64,000 nucleotides of DNA from Chitinophagaceae bacterium (GCA_016710935.1 JADJTY010000001.1:496001-560000), one strand, 5' to 3'. Numbered from the stretch's first letter, positions 36,360 through 47,069 are shown. Notes: generated by a model not told the origin, from the letters alone. Made by a program: numbers and translations.

Positions 36360-39300
36360 TTACGATTTACTTGCACTCTTACGCATGGCTGATAAAAAAG
36401 AAAACAGATCATTCATTGTTTTGATGTCTTCCACAACCAAAATGCCATTCTTGCCAACCTGTTTCAATTTGCCTTTGTTGGTGCCGTTTTGTAAAAACAA
36501 CAAAATGCCGTTAAAAATTTCACTTTGAAAATAAGGCGAATCGGGGTTGCTTACAAAGAAACATTTGAGGGTGTTGTTCTTAACAAAAAGCTTTTCAAAA
36601 CCCAGTTCCACAGCAATTCTACGGCAACGTACTGTTGTAAACAGATCTTCTACCTGCGCCGGTATGGGCCCAAACCGGTCTTCCATTTCTGCATGAAATG
36701 CAACCAGGTCTTCTTCATTGTCACAATTATCCAAACGGCTGTAAAGTGTTAACCTTTCAGTGATGCTTTCTACATAACTATCCGGTATTAAAATTTCCAG
36801 GTCGGTATCAATACTGCAGTCGGTAACAAAATCATCCTGCTGGGCAATTTCATCCTTGTATAATTCCTTAAACTCGGTACGCTTTAATTCACGTACCGCT
36901 TCATCTAAGATCTTGTGGTACATTTCAAAACCAATTTCAGCAATAAATCCACTCTGCTCACCTCCCAGCATATTGCCGGCACCGCGTATATCCAGGTCTC
37001 TCATGGCGATCTGGAAACCGCTGCCCAGGTCGCTGTATTGTTCTAAGGTTGATAAACGTTTTCTGCTGTCGGGCGGTAAAGTACTCATGGGCGGTGCCAG
37101 CAAATAACAGAATGCTTTTTTATTGCTCCGGCCAACTCTTCCCCTAAGTTGGTGCAGGTCGCTTAATCCAAACTGGTGCGCATTGTTTACAATGATGGTG
37201 TTTACATTCGGAATATCAACACCGCTCTCTACTATATTGGTACAAACCAATACATCGTATTTCTTATCCATAAAATCCAGGATGGTGTCTTCCAGTTCAT
37301 CACCTTCCATTTGCCCGTGTGCATAGGCAATACTGATATCGGGGCAAAGGCCCTGTATCAGACTCTTCATCTCGGCCAGGCCTTTAACACGATTGTGTAT
37401 AAAGAAAACCTGTCCGCCTCTTTCGGTTTCGTAATAAATAATATCCCGTATGGCATCTTCATTAAAAACCATCACCTCGGTTTGTATGGGTTGGCGGTTG
37501 GGTGGGGGCGTGTTGATGATACTGAGGTCCCGGGCTCCCATCAAACTAAACTGCAATGTTCTGGGAATGGGGGTTGCGGTGAGGGTTAAGGAATCAACCG
37601 TGGTTCTTAGTTGTTTTAGTTTTTCTTTTGCAGACACACCAAATTTCTGTTCCTCATCAATGATCATAATACCCAGGTCCTTAAACTTTACATCTTTGCT
37701 CAGCAAGGCATGGGTGCCGATGATGATATCAATTTTTCCTTCGGCAACTTTCTGTAAGGTTTCCTTTCTTTCTTTGGCCGATTTAAAACGGTTTATAAAA
37801 TCAACCGTTACCGGAAAATCTTTTAAACGCTCACCAAATGTTTTATAATGCTGATAGGCAAGAATGGTTGTTGGTACCAACACGGCAGCCTGTTTACCAT
37901 CGCAGCAGCTTTTAAAAGCAGCACGTATGGCAATTTCTGTTTTACCAAAACCTACATCGCCACAAACTAATCTGTCCATCGGCGATGGTTTTTCCATATC
38001 TCTTTTTACATCTTCAGTTGCCTTGCCCTGGTCGGGTGTGTCTTCATAAATGAAACTGGCTTCCAGTTCTGTTTGCATGTAATTGTCCGGCTGGTGTGCA
38101 AAGCCCTCCCGGCTTTTTCGCTCGGCATATAATTTAATAAGGTCGGTTGCAATATCTTTTACCTGCCGCTTGGTTTTGTCTTTCAGTTTATTCCATACAT
38201 CGCTGCCAAGCTTATTCATTTTTGGAACCGTCCCTTCCTTACCGCTGTACTTGCCAATTTTATGTAAAGAAGAAATATTTACATACAACAGATCACCATC
38301 TTTATATTGAATGCGTACCGCCTCCTGCATTTTTCCATTGGCTTCAATCTTCTGTAAACCACTGTACACGCCCACTCCGTGGTCAATATGTGTTACATAA
38401 TCACCCGGTTGTAATTCCCTCAGTGTTTTTAAAGTAAGCGCTTTATTCTTGCTGAAAGCCTGCTTTACTTTGTATTTATGGTAACGTTGAAATATCTGGT
38501 GATCGGTATAACAAACGTTTTTCAGGTCATCATCAATAAACCCTTCGTGAATGGAAGTGGGGATGGGTATTACATTAATCTCTGCCTTAAGATCTGTAAA
38601 AATTACATGCAATCTTTCCAGCTGTTTTGGATTTTCGGCAAACAGGTAGATATTGTATTTTTTTTCTTCGTACTCTTTTAAATTTTTGATCAGCAGATCA
38701 AACTGGCGGTTGAAGGAAGGTTGCTCTTTAGTAAGAAAGTTAACCGTTGATCGTTGTTGGCCCGCAGGATCCTGTGGATTGTTCGTATCAAAGCTTGCTT
38801 TGGCACCAAACTCAATAATATGCCGCTGCCTTATTTCTGTTTCAAGAATTGCCGCCGTTACAAAATCATTTTCATCAACATCAGTTTTTACCAAATAACT
38901 TTCATCGTCATCTGATTGAGATGAACTGCTTACCGGATTTTGTTTCAGTAATTCTAAATAAAGCTGAAGGTCTTCTTCCTGTTGCTGAATTTTTTCTTTA
39001 ATGAAATTCCAGTCCTCACTCCATACAACCGTATTTTCCTGTAAAAATTCCATGATGGAAACTTTTTCACCGGTATCAAACTGTGTTTCAACGTTTGGTA
39101 TGATACTTACCTGCAACAACTTCCTTTCACTCAACTGTGTCTCGGGGTCAAAAATGCGGATGCTGTCAACTTCGTTTCCAAACAATTCAATGCGGTAAGG
39201 TTTTTCATTGCCGAAGGAATAGATATCTAAAATACCGCCACGTACAGCAAACTGTCCCGGTTCATACACAAAATCGGTACGGGTGAAACCATAGCCAACA

Positions 39301-39800
39301 AACTTTTCATAAATGGCATTGGTATCAATAGTATCGCCCTGTTTTATTGAGATGATATTGGCAGAAAGTGTTTTAGGCAGCACCACCTTTTCAAACAGTG
39401 CTTCGGGGTAAGTTACTATAGCACCCACCCGGTTTTGCCCCATGGGATTGGAGAAACGGGTGAGGCACTCGGTTCTCAGCATGACATGGCTGGCATTCAG
39501 CAGCCGGTAGTTCTTTTTATTTTTAAAAGAAGAAGGAAAGTAAAAAAGGTTCAGCGCACTGGTAATATTTTCTAATGTGTTGTGAAAATAGGCAGCTTCT
39601 TCGGCATCACGCAGGATAATGAGGTGATTTAATTGCGAAGCAGCCGCATGGTTAAAAACCGCTGAAACAATGAATGGGGCTGCACTTCCGTGAAGGTTTG
39701 TAAGTTGAATTTGCCGGGGTTGGGACGCAGTAACCCCGTCCACTATTTTAAAACAGCGGGGGTCATTTAAATATCCGTTCAACAACATTTCCAGGTTCAT
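36360..39800 (-). CDS. mfd: Transcription-repair coupling factor
   Basis: Large ATP-dependent translocase that pushes stalled RNA polymerase off damaged DNA and recruits UvrA. Visible features in order: UvrB-like N-terminal region, the RNA polymerase-interaction domain with LQPGDYVTHIDHGVGVYSG, helicase Walker A GDVGFGKTE, DEEQ box IIDEEQKFGV, the TATPIPRTLQFSLMGARDLS motif, LRGRVGRSNKKAFCYLL, and the C-terminal TRCF domain. The start is placed at the ATG at 39800 (about 1146 residues); the longer frame would need a GTG at 39839. It is divergent from the subtilase gene. Length is normal for Bacteroidota Mfd. Confidence 0.95.
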   Translation of the reverse strand: MNLEMLLNGYLNDPRCFKIVDGVTASQPRQIQLTNLHGSAAPFIVSAVFNHAAASQLNHLIILRDAEEAAYFHNTLENITSALNLFYFPSSFKNKKNYRLLNASHVMLRTECLTRFSNPMGQNRVGAIVTYPEALFEKVVLPKTLSANIISIKQGDTIDTNAIYEKFVGYGFTRTDFVYEPGQFAVRGGILDIYSFGNEKPYRIELFGNEVDSIRIFDPETQLSERKLLQVSIIPNVETQFDTGEKVSIMEFLQENTVVWSEDWNFIKEKIQQQEEDLQLYLELLKQNPVSSSSQSDDDESYLVKTDVDENDFVTAAILETEIRQRHIIEFGAKASFDTNNPQDPAGQQRSTVNFLTKEQPSFNRQFDLLIKNLKEYEEKKYNIYLFAENPKQLERLHVIFTDLKAEINVIPIPTSIHEGFIDDDLKNVCYTDHQIFQRYHKYKVKQAFSKNKALTLKTLRELQPGDYVTHIDHGVGVYSGLQKIEANGKMQEAVRIQYKDGDLLYVNISSLHKIGKYSGKEGTVPKMNKLGSDVWNKLKDKTKRQVKDIATDLIKLYAERKSREGFAHQPDNYMQTELEASFIYEDTPDQGKATEDVKRDMEKPSPMDRLVCGDVGFGKTEIAIRAAFKSCCDGKQAAVLVPTTILAYQHYKTFGERLKDFPVTVDFINRFKSAKERKETLQKVAEGKIDIIIGTHALLSKDVKFKDLGIMIIDEEQKFGVSAKEKLKQLRTTVDSLTLTATPIPRTLQFSLMGARDLSIINTPPPNRQPIQTEVMVFNEDAIRDIIYYETERGGQVFFIHNRVKGLAEMKSLIQGLCPDISIAYAHGQMEGDELEDTILDFMDKKYDVLVCTNIVESGVDIPNVNTIIVNNAHQFGLSDLHQLRGRVGRSNKKAFCYLLAPPMSTLPPDSRKRLSTLEQYSDLGSGFQIAMRDLDIRGAGNMLGGEQSGFIAEIGFEMYHKILDEAVRELKRTEFKELYKDEIAQQDDFVTDCSIDTDLEILIPDSYVESITERLTLYSRLDNCDNEEDLVAFHAEMEDRFGPIPAQVEDLFTTVRCRRIAVELGFEKLFVKNNTLKCFFVSNPDSPYFQSEIFNGILLFLQNGTNKGKLKQVGKNGILVVEDIKTMNDLFSFLSAMRKSASKS

Positions 39801-39910
39801 CTGCCGGGTAAAGATAAGCCGAATAAAAAAAGCGGCCACTTTCTGTTTAAGAATGGCAATATAAGGGCCGCAAAAACGTTATCAGTAAGCCTTATCAGTA
39901 ATTTTATCTA

Positions 39911-39919
39911 TATTTTTGC
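39911..39919 (+). promoter_or_regulatory. Likely -7 box for the subtilase gene
   Basis: TATTTTTGC matches TAnnTTTG and lies 41 bp upstream of the ATG at 39961. This placement also argues against the earlier in-frame start at 39916. Confidence 0.45.
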
Positions 39920-39960
39920 TGATCAGGTTTATCCAAACAAAATCCAATGGTAATCAACCG

Positions 39961-42900
39961 ATGAAAAAATTCTATTCTTTTGGCTTTTACTTGTTGCTTT
40001 TATCCGGTTGCTTTACCGCAACTGCTCAAAATACCGGTATACCGGTTCGCTTTACAGCAGGCAATTTTATAACCGGTAATAATATCCAGAAACAAAGTTT
40101 TCAAAAGGAAAACCTGCAGTCATCTTCTTTTAATAATAGTTTTTATGTGCTGGTTCAATTTTCAAAATTACCGTCACTGCCGGTTCAGCATGATCTAAGA
40201 AATGCAGGTTGCGATCTGCATACCTACCTGCCTGGCAATGCATACCTGGCCACCATAAAAAGTTCATTTGATTTTATACAGGCAGGTGCATTTGATATCA
40301 GCTCCATAAATAATATTCCGCTGCTGTATAAAAAAGACATTGCTTTTGCAAATTTTCAGCAATCTGCCAATAAAGAAGATCAAAAATTAATTGCAGTAAG
40401 TTTTTACCCATCGGTAAGTAAAACAGCAGTAGTTACCGAATTGATAAAGATGGGGGTAGTCATAGAGCAAACTAAATATTCAGATGGAGATGTTGTTTTT
40501 GTTCGGGCCGATATGGATAAAGCGGATGCTATAGCCGCGTTGCCATTTGTAAGTTATGTGAGTTTACAAACGCTTACTGATAAAGTGCTGAACTATAAAA
40601 GTATTGGCAAACATGCGGTAACCAGTTTGCTTTCACCTTCGGGAAAAAATTTAAGCGGAAAAGGAATTGTTGTTGGTATTGGCGATAACTCAGAAATTAT
40701 AACACCCCAGCTTGATTTTACAGCAAGGGTGATAAACCGTGTACCTTTTCCATTCAGTTTCCATGGTGTACATGTTTCCGGTACTGTGGCCGGTGCAGGT
40801 TTGCTTGATCCCAGGCATAATGGAATGGCGCCCAGGGCAACGATCGTTAGCCAGTACATGAGCGATATCATTACATCTGCACCAACTTATGTTGCCGACT
40901 ACAATATGATTGCAACAAACAATTCTTATTATGCCGGCCAGCCGGGCTGCCCCGGAAACGGTGCCTATGATGTGTTGAGTAATTATGTTGATAAACAAAT
41001 GGGGGACTATGAAAAATTGCTGCACGTTTTTGCAGCCGGTAATGATGGTAACCTTACCTGTTCTCCATATCCCATTAAATATGCAACCATTAAATCGGGT
41101 TACCAGGTTGCAAAAAATGTTTTATCTGTTGGTGCTTTGGATACACTTTATGCAGCAGCAGCTTTCAGCAGCCGTGGGCCGGTAAATGATGGCCGCTTAA
41201 AGCCAGAGATCATGGCTTCGGGGTTAAATACACTTTCCACGCGGCATAATTTTACTTATGGAACCAGCAGCGGTACCAGTATGGCTTCGCCAATAGTTGC
41301 AGGTGCAGCAACTTTATTAAACGAACAGTACAGAAAGTTTAATGGTGGTGCTGTACCGCAGGCGGCGTTGATTAAAGCAGTATTATGCAACACCGCCGAA
41401 GACCTGGGTAACCCCGGTCCCGATTTTACTTTTGGTTTTGGTCATTTAAATGCCAGGCGTGCTGCAGAAACTATTGAAAATAACCGCTTCTATTTAAGCA
41501 CTGTTACGCCGTCGGTAAATACAATAACAGTACCAGCCAATACAAGGCGTTTAAAAGTTATGTTGTATTGGGCCGATACGGCTGCTGCCGCTAATGCAGC
41601 AGCTGCTTTAATCAATGATTTTGATCTGACTGTTGTTGCACCGGGAAATATTACACATTGGCCATTGATCTTAAATCCTTTGCCGTCCAATGTAAATGAC
41701 AATGCAGTGGAAGGCGTGGACAGGATAAATAATATTGAACAGGTTGTAATTAATAACCCGGTTGCAGGTAATTACGATATTAATGTAAGCGCATTTGCAT
41801 TGCCTTATGGCCCACAGGAATATGTAATAACTTATCAGATAGATACACTTGGGGTAACCGTTGAATATCCCTTTGGCGAAGAAAAAATGGTGCCCGGCCA
41901 ACCAGAAACTATCAGGTGGAATGCCTATGGCGATGAAGGAAATACTTTTACACTGGAATATTTCGATGGCACAGCATGGAATTTAATTGATAATAATGTA
42001 GGGGCAAATCTGCAATTCTATAACTGGGTGGTTCCTGCAACAGTTAGTAATAATTACAAGGTAAAGGTGAGCAGGAACGGATCGGCTTACAGCGATGAGA
42101 GCAATTTTAATTTTACAGTAATTGGTCAGCCGGTTGTTACGGCTACCATCCCCTGTGATGGATTTGCACAATTAGACTGGCCTGCCATTCCCGGTGCAAC
42201 ATCTTATGATATCTGGCAACTGAAAGCCGATACCATGGCCATCATTGGCAATACAACCACGTTGAGTTATTTAATTTCCGGTTTAAACAGTGCAACCAAT
42301 TATTGGTTTGGCGTAAGTGCAAAAAACGGAACTATTAATGGCAGAAGATCTGTATCCAGGTCGGTGCTGCCATCTACTGGTGTTTGTGCTTTAGCCATGT
42401 TTGATAATAATTTAAAAGCGGTTTCGGTTGATGCTCCGGTTACGGGAAGGCAGTTTACATCCTCTGCATTAACCGCATCGGAACAAATAAGATTTACCAT
42501 CAGGAACCTGGATAATGCTGCCACTACAGGCTCATACGATCTGTACTACCAGGTAAACGGCGGCGCAACAATTATGGAAAGCAGTGCTGTTGCCATGGCT
42601 GCACTGGCTACCAGGCAATACACATTTATTACCCCGGCCAATTTTTCTGCACCCGGTATTTACACCATAAAAGCATGGGTTAAAAGAACAGGCGATACAC
42701 AGGTAGTAGATGATACAACAACGGTAACTATAAAACATTTGTCCAATGCTTTAATTACGTTGCCGGCATTGGATGGATTTGAAAATGCATTGGTAAAAGA
42801 TTACGTGTTAAATACAACAGGGCTCGACAGTATTGACCGGGTTGATTTTAAAGCCAATACCACCCGTGGCCGTGCCCGTACTTTTGTAAACACAGGCTTT

Positions 42901-45243
42901 GCATTAAATGGCAACCGGGCTATCACATTAGATCAGTTTCCCTACAATGCAGCCCAAACAACTGACAGCCTGTTGATGACCTATAACCTGGGTAACTACA
43001 TCAGCGGCCAGCAGTTGCGGTTAGATTTCTATTATAAGAATCACGGCAACGAAAATAATCCCAATAACAAAGTATGGATACGTGGCGATGATACCAGGGC
43101 CTGGGTGTTGGCTTATGATTTGGTTACTAACCAGGCAGCACTTGGACAATACAAACATGCAGTCATCAATATTAATGATGTGCTGGATACGGTGTTGCCC
43201 GCGCAGCCCATCAGCAGCAGCTTTCAGATAAAATTCAGTCAGCAGGGCAATACCTCTGCCAATGTACCCTATCCCATAATTGACCAGGATGATGGATATA
43301 CTTTTGATGACGTAGGGATAAAAGAAGTATCAAATGATGTCGGCATCACCCGTATTATTTCACCCGCTGTTTCAGGCTGTGGTTTGGCCGGAAATCAAAC
43401 GGTATCATTCGAAATAAAAAATTACAGCAGCACTACATTTACCAATGTGCCCGTGTATTATAATGTAAATGGTGGAAGTGATGTGATGGAAACCATACTA
43501 TCCTTACCTCCAGGAATTACGACACATAGTTTTGCGTTACCAATAAACCTGTTGTCAGATACTGATTATAATTTTAATTTCCGGGTGTACGAGTCAACAG
43601 ATAATTACCGGGATAACGATAGTATTTTAAATTATAATTTCCACACAAGCCCTGTCATTAGCACATTCCCATACCTGGAAGGATTTGAAAGTGGTACGGC
43701 AAACTGGTACAGTAAAGGGCAAAACAACAGCTGGCAGTGGGGTACGCCAGCCAAAACCACCATCAATAAAGCTGCCAATGGTACAAGAGCATGGGTGACC
43801 AGTTTAGCAGGCAAGTACAATACCAATGAGATATCTTATTTGTATTCGCCCTGCTTTAATATCAGCGGCTTAACCCAACCGGTACTGTCCTTCAGTCATA
43901 TTTTTGAAATTGAAGATGCAAGCCCAGCAGATTATACCTGGGTAGAATATTCAGTTAACGGCGGTGTAACCTGGAGCCGGCTTGGTACAAATGGTGGGGG
44001 TACCAACTGGTATAATGACCCAACGGGAAAACACCAGTGGCGCAATTCTTTGACCACATGGCATGTGGCCAGTTTTAATATTCCACCAACAGGCAATACG
44101 GTGCGTTTTAGGTTTGTATTTACAAGCGACCTGGGATATAATTTAGAAGGTGTGGGCATTGATGATATTCATGTTTTTGATAAAGCTGCTGTTTACACAG
44201 GTGTGCCCATTACGGGCATAACACAGGCGGTAAGCGGCAGTAACTGGGTACATTTTAATTCGGGAGCAACCCGGGTTGCGTCTATCAATGCAAACGGCAA
44301 TAACCTGGGCAGTACGTCGGTCTCCGTTTATCCTTTTGCCGGGCCGGTGCGTTTTCAAAACCACCAGTATTATGTTAACAGAAATATCGTTATCAGGCCC
44401 ACTACACCACCCGCTACTGATGTTACGGTGCGTTTTTATTTTACAGATGCAGAGGTAAAAAGTTTGCTGGCAGCTACCGGTTGCAGTGTATGCAGTAAAC
44501 CAACGGATCCATATCAGTTAGGGGTTACCAAATTCAGCGGTTTAGCTGTGCAGGAAAACGGAACGCTTGCAGATAATGCAGGTGGCGTGCATTCATTTAT
44601 TTTACCGGCCAATACTGAAATTGTTCCTTACGATAATGGCTACTATGCTGAGTTTCCTGTAAACAGCTTCAGTGAATTCTGGTTAAACCATGGCGGTATA
44701 AGTGGTACAAATTCCTTACCGGTAAACCTGTTGACTTTTGAAGCGGTTAAGCAAACCAAGAAGGTTTTATTGCAATGGACAACAGACAATGAACTGAATG
44801 CAGATAAATATATGGTAGAGCGAAGTGCAGATGGAATTAACTACATAGCTATTGGTACGGTGCCAGCTTATAATAATGGCAATAAAAATAATTACAGTTT
44901 TACCGATCTGCAGCCTTTGAATGGATTTAATTTTTATCGTTTAAGGATGACGGATCTGGATGCAAGTTTCCGCAATTCGCCGGTAAGAAAGGTGAATTTT
45001 GATAATATTGGTGATGATTTCAGTATTTATCCAAACCCGGTTACCGCTAACAGATTATTCGTTTCATCAACCGGAAAAATAACCAGTGCAGTCCTTTTTG
45101 ATGTTACAGGACGGATGGTAAAATTGTATACACTCAACAACAGGAGCAATACACTGGATGTTGGCGGCATTGCAAAAGGAACCTATCAGCTAAAAATTTT
45201 TACAGAAAACGCAACACATACTGAGAAAATAATTATTCAGTAA
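39961..45243 (+). CDS. T9SS-secreted subtilisin-like serine protease
   Basis: A cell-surface or secreted S8 peptidase of about 1760 residues. Signal peptide first, a prodomain-like stretch to about residue 200, then the catalytic triad Asp242 (GIGDNSEI), His268 (HGVHVSG) and Ser440 (GTSMASP). Downstream lie several beta-sandwich domains: a P-domain-like unit, a fibronectin III-like unit (GLNSATNYWFGVSAKNG), CARDB-like units and a MAM-like unit (YLEGFESGTANWYSK). The last 75 residues or so form a type A T9SS sorting domain (FSIYPNPV, then GTYQLKIFTENATHTEKIIIQ). The start is the ATG at 39961, which gives a clean signal peptide. Confidence 0.9.
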   Translation: MKKFYSFGFYLLLLSGCFTATAQNTGIPVRFTAGNFITGNNIQKQSFQKENLQSSSFNNSFYVLVQFSKLPSLPVQHDLRNAGCDLHTYLPGNAYLATIKSSFDFIQAGAFDISSINNIPLLYKKDIAFANFQQSANKEDQKLIAVSFYPSVSKTAVVTELIKMGVVIEQTKYSDGDVVFVRADMDKADAIAALPFVSYVSLQTLTDKVLNYKSIGKHAVTSLLSPSGKNLSGKGIVVGIGDNSEIITPQLDFTARVINRVPFPFSFHGVHVSGTVAGAGLLDPRHNGMAPRATIVSQYMSDIITSAPTYVADYNMIATNNSYYAGQPGCPGNGAYDVLSNYVDKQMGDYEKLLHVFAAGNDGNLTCSPYPIKYATIKSGYQVAKNVLSVGALDTLYAAAAFSSRGPVNDGRLKPEIMASGLNTLSTRHNFTYGTSSGTSMASPIVAGAATLLNEQYRKFNGGAVPQAALIKAVLCNTAEDLGNPGPDFTFGFGHLNARRAAETIENNRFYLSTVTPSVNTITVPANTRRLKVMLYWADTAAAANAAAALINDFDLTVVAPGNITHWPLILNPLPSNVNDNAVEGVDRINNIEQVVINNPVAGNYDINVSAFALPYGPQEYVITYQIDTLGVTVEYPFGEEKMVPGQPETIRWNAYGDEGNTFTLEYFDGTAWNLIDNNVGANLQFYNWVVPATVSNNYKVKVSRNGSAYSDESNFNFTVIGQPVVTATIPCDGFAQLDWPAIPGATSYDIWQLKADTMAIIGNTTTLSYLISGLNSATNYWFGVSAKNGTINGRRSVSRSVLPSTGVCALAMFDNNLKAVSVDAPVTGRQFTSSALTASEQIRFTIRNLDNAATTGSYDLYYQVNGGATIMESSAVAMAALATRQYTFITPANFSAPGIYTIKAWVKRTGDTQVVDDTTTVTIKHLSNALITLPALDGFENALVKDYVLNTTGLDSIDRVDFKANTTRGRARTFVNTGFALNGNRAITLDQFPYNAAQTTDSLLMTYNLGNYISGQQLRLDFYYKNHGNENNPNNKVWIRGDDTRAWVLAYDLVTNQAALGQYKHAVININDVLDTVLPAQPISSSFQIKFSQQGNTSANVPYPIIDQDDGYTFDDVGIKEVSNDVGITRIISPAVSGCGLAGNQTVSFEIKNYSSTTFTNVPVYYNVNGGSDVMETILSLPPGITTHSFALPINLLSDTDYNFNFRVYESTDNYRDNDSILNYNFHTSPVISTFPYLEGFESGTANWYSKGQNNSWQWGTPAKTTINKAANGTRAWVTSLAGKYNTNEISYLYSPCFNISGLTQPVLSFSHIFEIEDASPADYTWVEYSVNGGVTWSRLGTNGGGTNWYNDPTGKHQWRNSLTTWHVASFNIPPTGNTVRFRFVFTSDLGYNLEGVGIDDIHVFDKAAVYTGVPITGITQAVSGSNWVHFNSGATRVASINANGNNLGSTSVSVYPFAGPVRFQNHQYYVNRNIVIRPTTPPATDVTVRFYFTDAEVKSLLAATGCSVCSKPTDPYQLGVTKFSGLAVQENGTLADNAGGVHSFILPANTEIVPYDNGYYAEFPVNSFSEFWLNHGGISGTNSLPVNLLTFEAVKQTKKVLLQWTTDNELNADKYMVERSADGINYIAIGTVPAYNNGNKNNYSFTDLQPLNGFNFYRLRMTDLDASFRNSPVRKVNFDNIGDDFSIYPNPVTANRLFVSSTGKITSAVLFDVTGRMVKLYTLNNRSNTLDVGGIAKGTYQLKIFTENATHTEKIIIQ

Positions 45244-45265
45244 CACACTTAATAATAAAGGCAAG

Positions 45266-45298
45266 GCTTCCGTAATTTTTTTTTGCGGAAGCTTTTTT
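45266..45298 (+). terminator. Terminator after the subtilase gene
   Basis: GCTTCCG pairs with CGGAAGC and is followed by TTTTTT, 23 bp past the stop. Confidence 0.8.
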
Positions 45299-45333
45299 AT
45301 TTATTTCTTAGTAACTTTCCGCAAACGTAAAAA

Positions 45334-46053
45334 ATGGCATTATTACCGTGGCGAAAAGGCAGGGTTATCCGTATAGAAAATGAAACCGCAGTCACCAAAA
45401 GATATTGGATTGAAGTACCTGAGTTAACATCATTTGATTTTATTCCCGGACAATTTGTAACACTCGATCTGCCCATTCATGAAAAGGCAAACAAACGCTG
45501 GCGCAGCTATTCCATTGCCTCCTGGCCCGATGGTAGCAATGTTTTTGAACTCATCATTGTATTGGATAAACAAGGTGCCGGCACCAATTATATATTTCAT
45601 GAAGTTATTGTAGGGTCGGAACTTTCCTTCCGTGGGGCACAGGGTGTTTTCACGTTAAAAGAACCGTTGGACAAAGATATTTATTTGATCTGCACGGGTA
45701 CCGGCATAGCCCCCTTTCGCAGTATGGCACAGCATATAAAAAATAAAAATATTCCGCATAAAAACATAACCCTCATCTTCGGTTGCCGAACAAAAGACAC
45801 GTTATTGTATTATGATGAAATGAAAAAACTGGAGCAGGATCTACCGGGGTTTTCTTATATGCCGACCTTGTCAAGAGAAGCATGGGAGGGCCCGACAGGC
45901 TATGTACACCCAATTTACGAGGAATTATGCACAGATAAAAATCCGGCAGTCTTTATGTTATGCGGCTGGCGTGGTATGATTGATGAGGCTAAGCAGCGGA
46001 TTCTTGATATGGGGTATGACGCAAAAGATATTCACGCAGAGATATACGGGTAG
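45334..46053 (+). CDS. Ferredoxin/flavodoxin-NADP+ reductase-like protein
   Basis: FAD-dependent reductase of the FNR superfamily, 239 residues, cytoplasmic. The FAD site is seen in RWRSYSIAS (RxYS type), and the pyridine-nucleotide site in LICTGTGIAPFRSM and VFMLCGWRGMID. Members move electrons between ferredoxin or flavodoxin and NADP(H). It sits 140 bp upstream of nuoA on the same strand. Next to a complex I operon without the NADH module this is suggestive, but it may be an independent gene. Oxygenase-reductase and phenol hydroxylase-type reductases are relatives, but no 2Fe-2S domain is attached. Confidence 0.85.
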   Translation: MALLPWRKGRVIRIENETAVTKRYWIEVPELTSFDFIPGQFVTLDLPIHEKANKRWRSYSIASWPDGSNVFELIIVLDKQGAGTNYIFHEVIVGSELSFRGAQGVFTLKEPLDKDIYLICTGTGIAPFRSMAQHIKNKNIPHKNITLIFGCRTKDTLLYYDEMKKLEQDLPGFSYMPTLSREAWEGPTGYVHPIYEELCTDKNPAVFMLCGWRGMIDEAKQRILDMGYDAKDIHAEIYG

Positions 46054-46192
46054 GCATTTGTATGAAACGATGCAGATAAAAAATGATTTTAATCAGGAAA
46101 TACTGTGATTAGAACGATAAAAACCAATTGATTCAAAATAGACATTTCTTCCTTAACTTGTACCATTAAAAAAATTCAATAATAATCTTGCT

Positions 46193-46543
46193 ATGGGTGC
46201 ATCTTCCATGATCGTTTTAATAATTGCAGCGCTGGCATTTTCTTCAATTGCTGTAATGATTGCAAGGCTTGTTACCAAGTATACCAAAAACCCCCAGAAG
46301 GGCCAGCCTTACGAATGTGGTATTCCAACAACAGGTAAAACATGGATACAGTTGAATGTTGGTTACTATTTATTTGCATTGGTGTTTTTAATTTTTGATG
46401 TTGAGCTGATATTTATTTTTCCCTGGGCAGTAGTTGCTAAATCAGTGGGATGGGTTGCCCTTGTGGAAATTGTAATTTTCTTTTTCATTTTATTTATGGG
46501 ATTTTTATACGCACATAAAAAAGGTGCTTTAAAATGGATGTAA
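46193..46543 (+). CDS. nuoA: NADH-quinone oxidoreductase subunit A
   Basis: Small membrane subunit of complex I, 116 residues, three membrane helices. The conserved loop PQKGQPYECGIPTTG and the acidic helix FLIFDVELIFIFPWAV are present. First gene of the nuo operon. Its stop codon overlaps the ATG of nuoB at 46534. Confidence 0.93.
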   Translation: MGASSMIVLIIAALAFSSIAVMIARLVTKYTKNPQKGQPYECGIPTTGKTWIQLNVGYYLFALVFLIFDVELIFIFPWAVVAKSVGWVALVEIVIFFFILFMGFLYAHKKGALKWM

Positions 46544-46604
46544 AACAAAATACAAAGCAAAAGATTTTCCGGGGCAGATTCACGAAACGCCAGGTGGCGG
46601 TATC
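46534..46604 (+). other. nuoB: Frame-shifted 5' end of nuoB
   Basis: The ATG at 46534, overlapping the nuoA stop, starts MDVKQNTKQK and then loses frame. Adding one A to the AAAA run at 46557-46562 would give KDFPGQIHETPGGGIVLSK, a natural NuoB N-terminus leading straight into the main ORF. Without it, translation from this ATG stops after about 25 codons. Confidence 0.75.
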
Positions 46605-47069
46605 GTGTTGAGCAAACTGGATGATGTGATCAACTGGGCAAGGTCAAACTCTTTATGGCCGCTCACTTTTGCTACGAGTTGCTGTGGTATTGAGTACATG
46701 GCCGTAGCCGGTGCTAAATATGATTTTTCAAGATTTGGTTTTGAAGTAGCACGGGCCTCGCCCAGGCAGGCAGATGTGATCATCATTGCCGGTACCATCG
46801 TTAATAAAATGGGACCGGTGTTAAAACGCCTGTACGACCAGATGGGTGATCCTAAATATGTAATTGCCATGGGTGCATGCGCCATCAGCGGCGGCCCCTT
46901 CTTTTATAATACTTATTCTGTTGTTAAAGGTGCCGATCATATCATACCGGTAGATGTATATGTAGCCGGTTGTCCGCCAAGGCCCGAAGCATTGCTTCAT
47001 GCATTGATAAGTTTACAGGAAAAGATAAAAGCCGGAAAAACGAGAGAACAAATTAAGTCAGGTATATAA
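46605..47069 (+). CDS. nuoB: NADH-quinone oxidoreductase subunit B
   Basis: Peripheral-arm subunit carrying the N2 [4Fe-4S] cluster that reduces quinone. The ligand cysteines are in ATSCCGIEYM, AMGACAISGG and VAGCPPRPEA. The 154-residue ORF begins at a GTG that is probably not the true start; the natural start at 46534 is out of frame because of an apparent 1-nt deletion. Followed 5 bp later by nuoC. Confidence 0.92.
   Translation: MLSKLDDVINWARSNSLWPLTFATSCCGIEYMAVAGAKYDFSRFGFEVARASPRQADVIIIAGTIVNKMGPVLKRLYDQMGDPKYVIAMGACAISGGPFFYNTYSVVKGADHIIPVDVYVAGCPPRPEALLHALISLQEKIKAGKTREQIKSGI

Noticed and set aside
39807..39839. Longer mfd start at a GTG
   Set aside because: The extra 13 residues (AAFFIRLIFTRQ) are unlike Mfd N-termini, and the ATG at 39800 gives the usual beginning.
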